Shown: one piece after another, positions 1 through 6,043 of the stretch
Position numbering within the stretch: position 1 is the stretch's first letter
How the letters are laid out: every line of letters starts with the position of its first letter
Source: STD2-102 sp964414205
Lineage (GTDB): Bacteria; Bacillota; Clostridia; Christensenellales; CAG-917
Reading direction: 5' to 3'
Length of the DNA stretch: 6,044 nt
Assembly: GCA_964414205.1 (NCBI GenBank)
Contig: CAYPVP010000070.1
Span: 1-6,044, forward strand
Notes under the pieces: generated by a model
What the model was told of the DNA's origin: nothing
What the model saw: only the letters and a program-made list of their open reading frames with translations
Databases searched by the model: none
Translations under genes and position numbers: made by a program

Positions 1-107
1 TTTGCCTTTTTTGGAAGGACTACAGAAAGTACCTGATTTGCACTTGAACCAGATGCAAAAATTTTTGTTTGTGGTTTCAAAAAGATGCAATTCGCTAAGT
101 GTTTCAC
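1..107 (-). CDS. possible 5' end of a further operon gene, truncated by the window edge
   Basis: A reading frame stays open from inside the end of the acetyltransferase gene to the window edge. It could start at GTG (107-105), which overlaps the acetyltransferase TGA as GTGA, a common arrangement for translationally coupled genes. It would encode about 35 residues, including KIFASGSSANQVLSVVLPKK. Its codons (GCA, CCA, ACA, ATT, TTG) resemble those of the neighbouring genes. I do not recognise the family, and too little is visible to assign a function. Against it: there is no Shine-Dalgarno sequence before the GTG, and two other frames here are also open, one minus frame and one plus frame that stays open from base 2 to a TAG at 119-121. 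If this is not a gene, the stretch is simply the downstream flank of the acetyltransferase gene; no terminator hairpin is visible in it. Confidence 0.25.
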   Translation of the reverse strand, partial: MKHLANCIFLKPQTKIFASGSSANQVLSVVLPKKA

Positions 108-772
108 TTGCAATTTTTTAGAAGTTCAATTGTTTCCAAAGATAATGGTTGAGTGAGCAAGTCGCAATTTCTGCGAATTTTGTCCAAACTCCAATTCCAC
201 CATTGTAGTTGCATCATTGAATCTATTATGTCTTTATCGAACCTATATTTTATGATTTTGGCAGGAACACCAGCAACAATTGCATATGGTGGAACATCTT
301 TTGTGACAACGGCTCCTGCGCCAATGACAGCACCATCTCCAATTGTAAGTCCTGTCAAAATGTTTGCACCTGAACCAACCCAAACATCGTTGCCAATCGT
401 AACATTTGTTGCATTTTCAACTCTCTTTGGTTTTGCATCAAAAATTTTTTCAACAAAATAGTTGTCGTAAATCATTGCACATTCATAGTTGTGTTGATAT
501 CCCCCGATTGATACATTCCAACTAATGTTGCAATATTTCCCTAAATTAGTATTGCGAATATGCGTGTTTATTCCAACATAACTTCCAAAACCAAGTGATG
601 AGAAATGGATTGAAGCGTTTCTTCTGATTTCGTTTTTTCCAATCAAATTTGAACTTATGATGATGCTTCTGTCTGCAATGATTGAATCGGCAATGTTGGA
701 ATCTCTGATGTAAACATCATTATAGATTTTAGAAGTTTTATCAATGATTGAATTGAGAATGGTTTGTTCCAT
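104..772 (-). CDS. hexapeptide-repeat (LbH, CatB/Vat-like) acetyltransferase
   Basis: The 222-residue product looks like a cytoplasmic acetyl-CoA-dependent O- or N-acetyltransferase of the left-handed beta-helix family, probably acting on a nucleotide sugar or lipid-linked glycan. Isoleucine-rich hexapeptide turns run from about residue 20 to 175, broken by a loop at about 90-120. That loop holds GGYQHNYE with His94, the likely catalytic histidine of the xenobiotic/CatB-like subfamily. The second helical block, IGNDVWVGSGANI and IGDGAVIGAGAVVTKDVPP, ends in the hallmark AGVPAKIIKYRF (167-178). The C-terminal WWNWSLDKI (191-199) matches the short helix typical of this subfamily. The length is normal. 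The ATG follows a strong GAGGA site, and the LicD stop lies 9 bases upstream, so co-transcription is likely. Family and fold are confident; acceptor and acetylated position are inference. Confidence 0.93.
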   Translation of the reverse strand: MEQTILNSIIDKTSKIYNDVYIRDSNIADSIIADRSIIISSNLIGKNEIRRNASIHFSSLGFGSYVGINTHIRNTNLGKYCNISWNVSIGGYQHNYECAMIYDNYFVEKIFDAKPKRVENATNVTIGNDVWVGSGANILTGLTIGDGAVIGAGAVVTKDVPPYAIVAGVPAKIIKYRFDKDIIDSMMQLQWWNWSLDKIRRNCDLLTQPLSLETIELLKNCK

Positions 773-778
773 GTTTTT

Positions 779-783
779 TCCTC
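779..783 (-). promoter_or_regulatory. Shine-Dalgarno site of the acetyltransferase gene
   Basis: GAGGA on the minus strand lies 6 bases before the ATG at 772. It overlaps the TGA stop of the LicD-like gene (784-782), so ribosomes finishing that gene arrive on this site, which favours coupled translation. Confidence 0.8.
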
Positions 784-1561
784 ACTTTATTTTGACACTG
801 CTATAATGTGGTTTTCTGTTTTCAATGTTTGGAAGCATCATATAATTGCCGTAGTTTTTTGTCAAAAAGAAATCAATGTTGTTTGGTGCTTTGAAATTTA
901 CATTTTCAAACTTTATTTCTTGCAACGGAAAAATGCTGTCAATTTCATAAATTGGATTGTCAATCATTGAACAGAAAACTTCTCTGTCATTGTCAAATTG
1001 TTCTGCATTTTGCAATTTGATGTTTTCTTTTTCAATGTTGGTCAAAAATGTGCTTTTGTCAATCAAGCCCAACTCAAATTTTCGTTGATAAAAATTTTTA
1101 TGTTGATTGCAAATATAATCGGGGACATTGCATAATTTTTCTTTTTTCATTATATACAAATCAACATTCAATCCTTTTTCAAAATAAATGTTGTCATGTG
1201 GAAAAAGTTGATTGTCAACAACAGAATTTTTGTCTTTTACCCTGTTCCAAGCGTGAAAAAACATTGGTTCACTCTCGTTGCATTCCAGCACCATATCTTT
1301 GGGCAGGTTTGCTCGCAACAAATTCATTGCTTTTTCATAAGATTCATCAAACAAAAACAAATCGAAATCATCGTCCCAAGGAATGAAACCACCATGGCGA
1401 ACAGCACCCAACAAAGTTCCATAAGCAATGAAATAATTAATTTTGTTTTCATCAAAAATTGAAGTTATTTGTTTGGCCATTTCAAGCAATCGATTTTGAA
1501 CCTTTTTCAAAGTATGTTTTGAAAATTCCGGCGTTGTATAAAATTCAATATTTTCTTTCAT
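782..1561 (-). CDS. LicD-family phosphotransferase (nucleotidyltransferase fold)
   Basis: The 259-residue product belongs to the LicD family, cytoplasmic enzymes that transfer phosphocholine or a similar phospho-group from a CDP-activated donor to a glycan. The defining block is present: GTLLGAVRHGGFIPWDDDFD at residues 48-67, with the metal-binding aspartates in PWDDDFD. A further acidic position follows in VDLYIM (133-138), where many relatives have IDIF. The C-terminal YGNYMMLP (237-244) also fits the family, as does the length. The ATG at 1561 is preferred because it overlaps the upstream TGA as TGATG and has GGAG 9 bases upstream. A TTG five codons earlier would sit on that GGAG site itself. 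No choline uptake, kinase or cytidylyltransferase gene is visible here, so the donor is unknown; phosphoethanolamine, phosphoribitol or another group is possible. Confidence 0.93.
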   Translation of the reverse strand: MKENIEFYTTPEFSKHTLKKVQNRLLEMAKQITSIFDENKINYFIAYGTLLGAVRHGGFIPWDDDFDLFLFDESYEKAMNLLRANLPKDMVLECNESEPMFFHAWNRVKDKNSVVDNQLFPHDNIYFEKGLNVDLYIMKKEKLCNVPDYICNQHKNFYQRKFELGLIDKSTFLTNIEKENIKLQNAEQFDNDREVFCSMIDNPIYEIDSIFPLQEIKFENVNFKAPNNIDFFLTKNYGNYMMLPNIENRKPHYSSVKIK

Positions 1562-2856
1562 CAAAGTTTTCTCCAATCAACAAGCATTTCGACCATGTCA
1601 ACATCAAAAACAGGAATATTACATTTCTGTTTGACATCGAGCCTTTCTCTAAAAGAATCGTCAATAAAAATAGATGCACTATTTTTTTCAATGAAGTCTG
1701 ATTTGTTTTTTTGCAAATCTATGTGTAAAATTTCGTCAAACAACTCCAATGAAACAAAATGTTCTTTCAGAGTTTCTGCAATGTTTTTTGCATGGCGAGA
1801 AAGTAAACATATTTTTTTTCCATTTTCTTTGTTTTGATACAAAACTGTCAAAAGTTGATAGTTGAGTCTGCCATTCAAAATCAAAGTGTCATCCAAATCA
1901 ACATATATGGTGTCGAAATTCAAATTTGTTTGATAGCGACTGATGAAAGCACGGTCAAGTTGAACAGTATAATCATTTTTCAAAATAGCACAATCTATGC
2001 CTTGCATGTTATAAAGCGTCATGAGAGGATAATTGATTCCCAACATTCTTGTAGTTGCCATTGTTCCAGGAATTCTTGGTGAGACTTCCAAAAGTTTGAA
2101 TTTGCCAAAAGCATTTTTTTTGAGTTGAAAAAACCAAGCACCATTAAATTTGAATTTGCTATTTATTTGTTCTGCAATTTTTTGAACAGTTGGGTTGTCG
2201 CCACAAATTGAGGATCTCACGCTGATTCCAGTTCTGATTCTTGCTCTGTCGCGCATGATTGCCGATTTCAAGTTGCCATTCAAATCGGTAAAGCAATCAA
2301 CTGAAAACTCTTGTCCTTCAAGATATTCACAAATTATAAATTGATTTTCAACATTTTGAAGATTGAATTGAAGTTCTTGCATGTTTTCAATTTTCATTGC
2401 ACCTTGTGAGCCTTGTCCTTCTTTTGGCTTAATAAAAACAGGAAAATGTTCCACTTCTTCGATTGAAGAATAAAATTTTGGCACAAAATCAAAATCGTGC
2501 AATTTCAAATATGTTGATTCTTTTGACCTACATGTTTTGACTGTTTCATAGTCAGAAGAAACAATTTCGGCATGAATTTCATTGTTGTGTTCGGCGAAAA
2601 AATCAATGGCAATATCATGTGCTGGATAGATGTAGTCAATTTGATATTGTAATAATACTTCATTCAATTTTTCAATAAAATCGCATTTGTTCACAAATGG
2701 CAAAAGTGGGACCATGTTTTCATATACAAATTTTGTGTGGTCATCTGTGCTTGTGCCAGCAAAAATGTTGTAAAATTTGCAATTTTTCAATGCATTGAAA
2801 ACTTCAAATGCTATCTCTGTTCCTGCTGGAAAAATCAATATGTTTTTCTTCTTCAT
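1561..2856 (-). CDS. ATP-grasp / HAD fusion protein
   Basis: The 431-residue cytoplasmic protein joins two enzyme domains. Residues 1-100 resemble the Rossmann-like pre-ATP-grasp part of carbamoyl-phosphate-synthetase/PylC-like proteins (ILIFPAGTEIAFE). Residues 110-295 form an ATP-grasp domain: nucleotide-binding Lys and Gly-rich loop in FPVFIKPKEGQGSQGA (138-153), CEYLEGQEFSVD (176-187), and metal-binding LLEVSPRIPGTMA (255-267), where Ser replaces the Asn common in relatives. Residues 317-431 are a HAD domain with motif I YVDLDDTLI (Asp320, Asp322), motif II Ser353 in LLSRH, a candidate Lys at 384 or 386, and motif IV FIDDS (397-401). All catalytic positions look intact. ATP-grasp enzymes usually form an amide or similar bond through an acyl-phosphate; HAD enzymes are usually phosphatases. 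The substrates are not evident. ATG 2856 has an AGGAAAGAG site; an in-frame ATG at 2892 has no good site. Confidence 0.88.
   Translation of the reverse strand: MKKKNILIFPAGTEIAFEVFNALKNCKFYNIFAGTSTDDHTKFVYENMVPLLPFVNKCDFIEKLNEVLLQYQIDYIYPAHDIAIDFFAEHNNEIHAEIVSSDYETVKTCRSKESTYLKLHDFDFVPKFYSSIEEVEHFPVFIKPKEGQGSQGAMKIENMQELQFNLQNVENQFIICEYLEGQEFSVDCFTDLNGNLKSAIMRDRARIRTGISVRSSICGDNPTVQKIAEQINSKFKFNGAWFFQLKKNAFGKFKLLEVSPRIPGTMATTRMLGINYPLMTLYNMQGIDCAILKNDYTVQLDRAFISRYQTNLNFDTIYVDLDDTLILNGRLNYQLLTVLYQNKENGKKICLLSRHAKNIAETLKEHFVSLELFDEILHIDLQKNKSDFIEKNSASIFIDDSFRERLDVKQKCNIPVFDVDMVEMLVDWRKL
1571..1574 (-). promoter_or_regulatory. Shine-Dalgarno site of the LicD-like gene, inside the upstream gene
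   Basis: GGAG lies 9 bases before the ATG at 1561, inside the last codons of the ATP-grasp/HAD gene. It decides the start in favour of this ATG over the TTG at 1576-1574, which overlaps the site. Confidence 0.75.
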
Positions 2857-2861
2857 CTCTT

Positions 2862-2865
2862 TCCT
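2862..2865 (-). promoter_or_regulatory. Shine-Dalgarno site of the ATP-grasp/HAD gene
   Basis: AGGA, within AGGAAAGAG, ends 5 bases before the ATG at 2856. The alternative ATG at 2892 is preceded only by AAAGAAA, so this site decides the start and removes 12 residues from the longest open frame. Confidence 0.65.
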
Positions 2866-2897
2866 ATAAAGTTCATTTGTTGAAATTGACATTTTCT

Positions 2898-2925
2898 TTA
2901 ATATATTAAATTAGTTTTTTGTCAA
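2898..2925 (-). promoter_or_regulatory. putative sigma-70-type promoter for the modification cassette
   Basis: A perfect -35 box, TTGACA (2925-2920), overlaps the flippase stop codon. A 16-base spacer leads to TATTAA (2903-2898), a 4-of-6 match to the -10 box. Transcription would then start near 2891, giving a leader of about 35 bases that contains the AGGAAAGAG ribosome site before ATG 2856. This excludes the upstream in-frame ATG at 2892 or leaves it almost leaderless, and so agrees with the chosen start. The -10 match is modest and the A+T-rich context raises the chance of coincidence. Confidence 0.4.
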
Positions 2926-4556
2926 CTCATTTCATGCTTGCGATTTTTATCTTTGATTATTTTTACGCCTTGCAAATTGCTTGATACATTTGCAGGCACA
3001 TATTTGTGTTTTTGTTTTTCAGTCAATCTTGTTGGCACTTTGACAACTTTTGCATTTGCAAGGTTGCTTGTTGTGACAGCAGGAATGTATGCTTTGCCAA
3101 GTTTAACCAAAACCTGATGTTTTGCTTTTGAAATCTTTTCGACAGCATAGGTGTATGCTTCCAATTTGAAAAGTTTTGCAAGCAATGGATAGATGATTAT
3201 GCCAGCAAAAACTTGAATTGCCAAAACTCCTGCATAATGAATTGGCAAATATGACAATCCATAAACTGCTCCTGCCATTGCAATTGACAAAACAGCAGAT
3301 GGCAAAATGTCTTTCATTTGGTCAATATAGCCATAGCCAAGCAGTTTTTTGTTTGGAAAAGCATTGATAAATGCCAAAATAAAACTTGTGATGACATTTG
3401 CAATCATCATCCATTTAAGTCCAAATGGCAAAGCAATCAACAAAGTTGCAACTCCAATGATTTTTTTTGCAATTTCAAGACCCAAAAAAATGTCACTTCT
3501 TCCAAGAGCATTATACACTTGAAGATTGCCAACTGCAAGAGGGTAGAACGCATAACTTAGACACCACATTTGCAAAAAGAACACGCAAGGCAACCATTTG
3601 TCTGTAAGCAACAATCTTACAAGTGGTTCGGCACACACTGCAAGCCCTGCCATCATAGGAAAAATCAAAAAACTTGTTGCTTTCAAACTTTTTCTCAAAA
3701 TTTCACGCATCGCTTTTTTGTCATTTTGTTTGAAAGACAAAACGGGATACATGACGGAACTGATGCTACCACTGATGTTGTCAATGATGAGAGAAGGAAA
3801 TTGCTTTCCTCTGTTCCAATAGCCAAGATCGGCATCAGTATATTTTTTTCCGATGATGAGAGAATAGATGTTGTTGTAAATTTGATTTAGCAAGCCTGAC
3901 AACAACAATTTCCAACCAAAACTGAATAACTTTTTGAGTCGTTTGAGTGAAAATTGAAACTTTGGAAACCATTTGACTGTGAAAAACATAATGAAAGTTG
4001 TTGCAACCACCATTGAAAGTTGTTGCCCAACCAATGCCCAAACTCCAAGGTTTGCATATGCCATGCCAATTCCAACGCCAGCAGAAATCAAAGTCCCAAA
4101 AATTGAATTTACAAAAATCTTTTTAAATTGCAAATTTTTTTGCAAAATGACATTTTGAATGCTGTTTATTGTGCCAACAATCAATGTGAGTGACAAAACA
4201 CGCAATACATCTTTCAAAATTGGCATTTTGTAAAATTCAGCAATGAGAGGAGCGCAAAAAAACAAAATGACATACAGCACAACCGACATAATCAGATTTG
4301 TCCAAAAAACCGTGTTGTAGTCAAGAGCATCGGCATCAAGTTTGCGAATCAATGCCGATGAAAAACCACCTTGCACAAAGACAGTTGCAACATTGATGAA
4401 AACAATGATTAGCGCAATTGCACCATAGTCAGATGGAGACAAAAGTCTTGCAAGAATGATTGACACCACAAATTGAATTGCTTGTGCGCCAAAACGCTCA
4501 AACAACTTCCAAATCAGTGATGTTATAGTTTGTTTTTTAAGATTTTCTTGATTCAT
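2922..4556 (-). CDS. Wzx-type polysaccharide flippase (MOP superfamily, TuaB/WzxC-like)
   Basis: The 544-residue inner-membrane protein would move a lipid-linked oligosaccharide repeat unit across the membrane. The N-terminus, LKKQTITSLIWKLFERFGAQ, followed by LARLLSPSDYGAIALI and QGGFSSALIRK, is characteristic of the Polysacc_synt_3/TuaB-WzxC branch. About twelve to fourteen hydrophobic segments alternate with short basic loops (for example RLKKLF and KKAMREILRKS) up to about residue 470. Relatives are commonly 420-500 residues; the excess is a hydrophilic tail from about 475 with a twofold repeat. The ATG at 4556 is chosen because the family-typical sequence begins there and a weak GGA precedes it by 7 bases; a TTG 30 bases upstream lacks any ribosome site. 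Leucine is encoded by TTG, CTT, CTG and CTC, with no TTA in roughly the first 140 codons, unlike the upstream glycosyltransferase. The substrate cannot be read from the sequence. Confidence 0.93.
   Translation of the reverse strand: MNQENLKKQTITSLIWKLFERFGAQAIQFVVSIILARLLSPSDYGAIALIIVFINVATVFVQGGFSSALIRKLDADALDYNTVFWTNLIMSVVLYVILFFCAPLIAEFYKMPILKDVLRVLSLTLIVGTINSIQNVILQKNLQFKKIFVNSIFGTLISAGVGIGMAYANLGVWALVGQQLSMVVATTFIMFFTVKWFPKFQFSLKRLKKLFSFGWKLLLSGLLNQIYNNIYSLIIGKKYTDADLGYWNRGKQFPSLIIDNISGSISSVMYPVLSFKQNDKKAMREILRKSLKATSFLIFPMMAGLAVCAEPLVRLLLTDKWLPCVFFLQMWCLSYAFYPLAVGNLQVYNALGRSDIFLGLEIAKKIIGVATLLIALPFGLKWMMIANVITSFILAFINAFPNKKLLGYGYIDQMKDILPSAVLSIAMAGAVYGLSYLPIHYAGVLAIQVFAGIIIYPLLAKLFKLEAYTYAVEKISKAKHQVLVKLGKAYIPAVTTSNLANAKVVKVPTRLTEKQKHKYVPANVSSNLQGVKIIKDKNRKHEMS
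2952..3095 (-). repeat. twofold repeat in the flippase C-terminal tail
   Basis: Two copies of a 19-residue unit lie after the last membrane segment. Copy 1 (3095-3039, residues 488-506) is KAYIPAVTTSNLANAKVVK; copy 2 (3008-2952, residues 517-535) is HKYVPANVSSNLQGVKIIK. They share Y-x-P-A, S-N-L and K-x-x-K, 8 of 19 identical with several I/V and S/T exchanges. The DNA has diverged clearly more than a recent duplication would, so the pattern appears kept at protein level. A basic linker rich in Lys separates the copies. The role is unknown. Confidence 0.6.
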
Positions 4557-4676
4557 ATTTTGTCCGTGTATAGTTTTTTGATACAATTTTTAACATTTGT
4601 AATTTATATAGAAATCAAATTTTCTAACTGATTTTTAAAATAAATTTAATGCTTAAAAAAATAAAATTCATTTATA
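4557..4676 (-). other. A+T-rich spacer between glycosyltransferase and flippase genes
   Basis: These 120 bases contain no convincing gene and are almost entirely A and T. A short inverted repeat, TTTAA-GCA-TTAAA on the minus strand just after the glycosyltransferase stop, is too weak and lacks the G+C stem of an intrinsic terminator. TTGATT and TATATAAAT occur nearer the flippase but are not spaced as a promoter. It is the longest gap in the window and coincides with the change in codon usage and stop-codon preference, so it may be a join between segments of different origin. Confidence 0.5.
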
Positions 4677-5660
4677 TTATTCATGCCAAGTCCCCTTGAT
4701 TTTAAGTATCAATTTAAACAAAGAATTAAAATAATTTGCGAGAATAATTTTAATTTTAAGTTTTAGACTAGCATGTTTATATGCCAATATAAAGTCACTC
4801 TTTTTCAACAAGGTTCTATCTATACCCGTTGCAAGCATACTTTGTTTGTTGGCTTCCATGTACTTGTTGATACTTTCAAAATATTTGTTGTTCGTAAACA
4901 AATTTAGATTTTCATACATATGCAAAAATAAAGAATTGTGAACAAACAACTGCTGTTGTGAATATTTTTTCCATTTTGTCATTGCAGAATTGGGAACATT
5001 TATTCTATAAACGGAAGTTTCATCTTTGATAAAATGTGCATAGCCAAGTGCAGTGTTAAATAATGAAATTTTTCGATCACCGCCAGGACATGGATCATCA
5101 TAATAAAGTGGCATATTGTTTAAAAAGTTTTTTTTGAACATATATGTTGAGGTCGGAATAAAATGCAGAGAAAGAATGTCAGGAAGGCTATAATTTTCTT
5201 TTTTTAAATTTATGGCTATATTAAAATTTTCATAAAAATTAGATGTTTCATTGGTTGAGCAATCAAAAATTTTGGCATTAGAAAAGCAAAATGAACATTC
5301 TTCATTTTTACTCATATAATCATATTGTTTTTGTAATTTATTCTCATCAATCCAAAAATCATCGCCTTCACACATTGCAATATACTTGCCTTGTGCATAA
5401 TCTTGTATCAGCATTTTTGATATATATACGCCTTTTGAGTATTGATTTTCAGTTTGCAAAATTGGCTTTATAATATCGGGATATTTTTCAGCATATTCTC
5501 TGATAATTTCAGCACTCCCATCAGTTGAAGCATCATCGTGAATGATAATTTCAAATTTGAAGTTCGTTTTTTGCATAACAAATCCGTCTAAACATTTGCG
5601 AAGATATGGTTCATGATTATATGATAGTGATATTACACTAATTTTAATTTCGTTATTCAT
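4677..5660 (-). CDS. family 2 (GT-A fold) glycosyltransferase
   Basis: The 327-residue protein is a GT2-type glycosyltransferase that would add a sugar from a nucleotide donor to the growing lipid-linked unit at the cytoplasmic membrane face. The N-terminal strand ISVISLSYNHEPYLRKCLDG (7-26) and HDDASTDGSAEII (41-53) are the classic nucleotide-sugar-binding elements. EGDDFW (98-103) supplies the DxD-type metal site. The acceptor half holds PGGDRK (192-197), at the place where these enzymes often carry the catalytic acid/base, and SVYRI (217-221). The C-terminus is basic and hydrophobic (LKLKIKIILANYFNSLFKLI), consistent with membrane association. The start is ATG 5660, 5 bases after the upstream TAA; GGGGA lies rather far upstream (about 13 bases), so translation may be coupled. 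TTA and ATA codons are frequent and the stop is TAA, unlike the downstream genes. Sugar and linkage cannot be told. Confidence 0.93.
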   Translation of the reverse strand: MNNEIKISVISLSYNHEPYLRKCLDGFVMQKTNFKFEIIIHDDASTDGSAEIIREYAEKYPDIIKPILQTENQYSKGVYISKMLIQDYAQGKYIAMCEGDDFWIDENKLQKQYDYMSKNEECSFCFSNAKIFDCSTNETSNFYENFNIAINLKKENYSLPDILSLHFIPTSTYMFKKNFLNNMPLYYDDPCPGGDRKISLFNTALGYAHFIKDETSVYRINVPNSAMTKWKKYSQQQLFVHNSLFLHMYENLNLFTNNKYFESINKYMEANKQSMLATGIDRTLLKKSDFILAYKHASLKLKIKIILANYFNSLFKLILKIKGTWHE

Positions 5661-5665
5661 AATAG

Positions 5666-5923
5666 TTAAAATTTCCCCAATATAGCGTCTTGTATGCCCG
5701 AAAGTGGATTATAGCCCGTCATAGCGGTTCCGAATTCAAATAATTGCCAAGCCAAAATATATGCCAATAATAATATTAAAATGCACTTTACTTTTTTATT
5801 TGTTGTATTTTCAAGTTCTCTTGGAAAATAAATTAAAAATCCAAAACTTAAAACCATCATAAATCTTGTAAAAAACATAAAATTTGTAATCATACCAGCA
5901 GCAATTATAGTTAGTGTCGTCAT
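5666..5923 (-). CDS. C-terminal fragment of an EpsG/Wzy-like polysaccharide polymerase
   Basis: The visible 85 residues from ATG 5923 contain two hydrophobic segments (about 1-32 and 46-63). Between them lies FFTRFMMVLSFGFLIYFPRE, which fits the R-x(5-12)-hydrophobic-P pattern near the end of EpsG-type polymerases. They end in TGYNPLSGIQ, similar to the short C-terminal tail with Tyr-Asn/Pro in that group. Such polymerases have some ten or more membrane segments and 350-450 residues, so this is only the end of one. ATG 5923 is unlikely to be a true start: it lies inside a hydrophobic stretch, has no Shine-Dalgarno site, and the frame stays open upstream to 5983. TTA (9) clearly outnumbers TTG (3) in the 105 open codons. 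Family assignment rests on pattern, not on a search; another O-antigen polymerase family is possible. It lies 5 bases before the glycosyltransferase gene. Confidence 0.55.
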   Translation of the reverse strand: MTTLTIIAAGMITNFMFFTRFMMVLSFGFLIYFPRELENTTNKKVKCILILLLAYILAWQLFEFGTAMTGYNPLSGIQDAILGKF

Positions 5924-6043
5924 TAATAAATTGCTTGTACTTTCAAAAGTAATGGGATTATTTATTGGTTGAAGTAAATTAGTTTACTTTTTATAAAATG
6001 TTAGATAAATTAAAAGCAATGTTAGCACAATATAACATAAGTA
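5924..6043 (-). pseudogene. upstream part of the polymerase frame, interrupted by an in-frame TAA
   Basis: In the same frame as the C-terminal fragment, 5983-5924 encodes TNLLQPINNPITFESTSNLL. A TAA follows upstream at 5986-5984, and beyond it the frame is open again to the window edge with a strongly hydrophobic segment, YLCYIVLTLLLIYLTFYKK. A membrane helix ending in Lys-Lys, then a loop, then the next helix is what an intact polymerase would show. The simplest reading is one gene split by a single stop codon. A second frame is also open from the right edge to a TAA at 5993-5991 (MLYCANIAFNLSNIL), so a separate gene ending there, or a frameshift, remains possible. With only about 60 bases beyond the stop this cannot be settled. 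Confidence 0.4.

Noticed and set aside
56..67. Perfect 12-base palindrome CAAAAATTTTTG after the acetyltransferase gene
   Set aside because: It has only one G:C pair per arm and no loop or following U-run suited to an intrinsic terminator, and it is expected by chance in this base composition.
153..461. Plus-strand open frame of about 100 codons opposite the acetyltransferase gene
   Set aside because: It is the antisense shadow of the hexapeptide-repeat coding sequence; its Pro/Thr/Ala-rich product mirrors the repeats and it has no ribosome site.
1561..1576. TTG at 1576 as the start of the LicD-like gene
   Set aside because: It overlaps the GGAG ribosome site that serves the ATG at 1561, and the TGATG junction favours the ATG.
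3570..3890. Plus-strand open frame of about 100 codons inside the flippase gene
   Set aside because: It is antisense to a clearly conserved flippase region, with a His/Lys/Gln-rich composition typical of a shadow frame.
2893..4600. Very frequent TTTGCA/TGCAAA hexamers, resembling an uptake-type signal
   Set aside because: They follow from preferred codons in this gene (GCA, TTG, CAA, AAA) read on the opposite strand; spacing is irregular and no longer conserved core is visible.
4557..4620. TTGATT and TATATAAAT as a flippase promoter
   Set aside because: The two elements are almost adjacent, not 16-18 bases apart, and no acceptable -35 lies at the right distance from TATAAA.
4645..4660. Weak inverted repeat after the glycosyltransferase stop as a terminator
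   Set aside because: The stem is only A:T pairs with a 3-base loop, too unstable to call.
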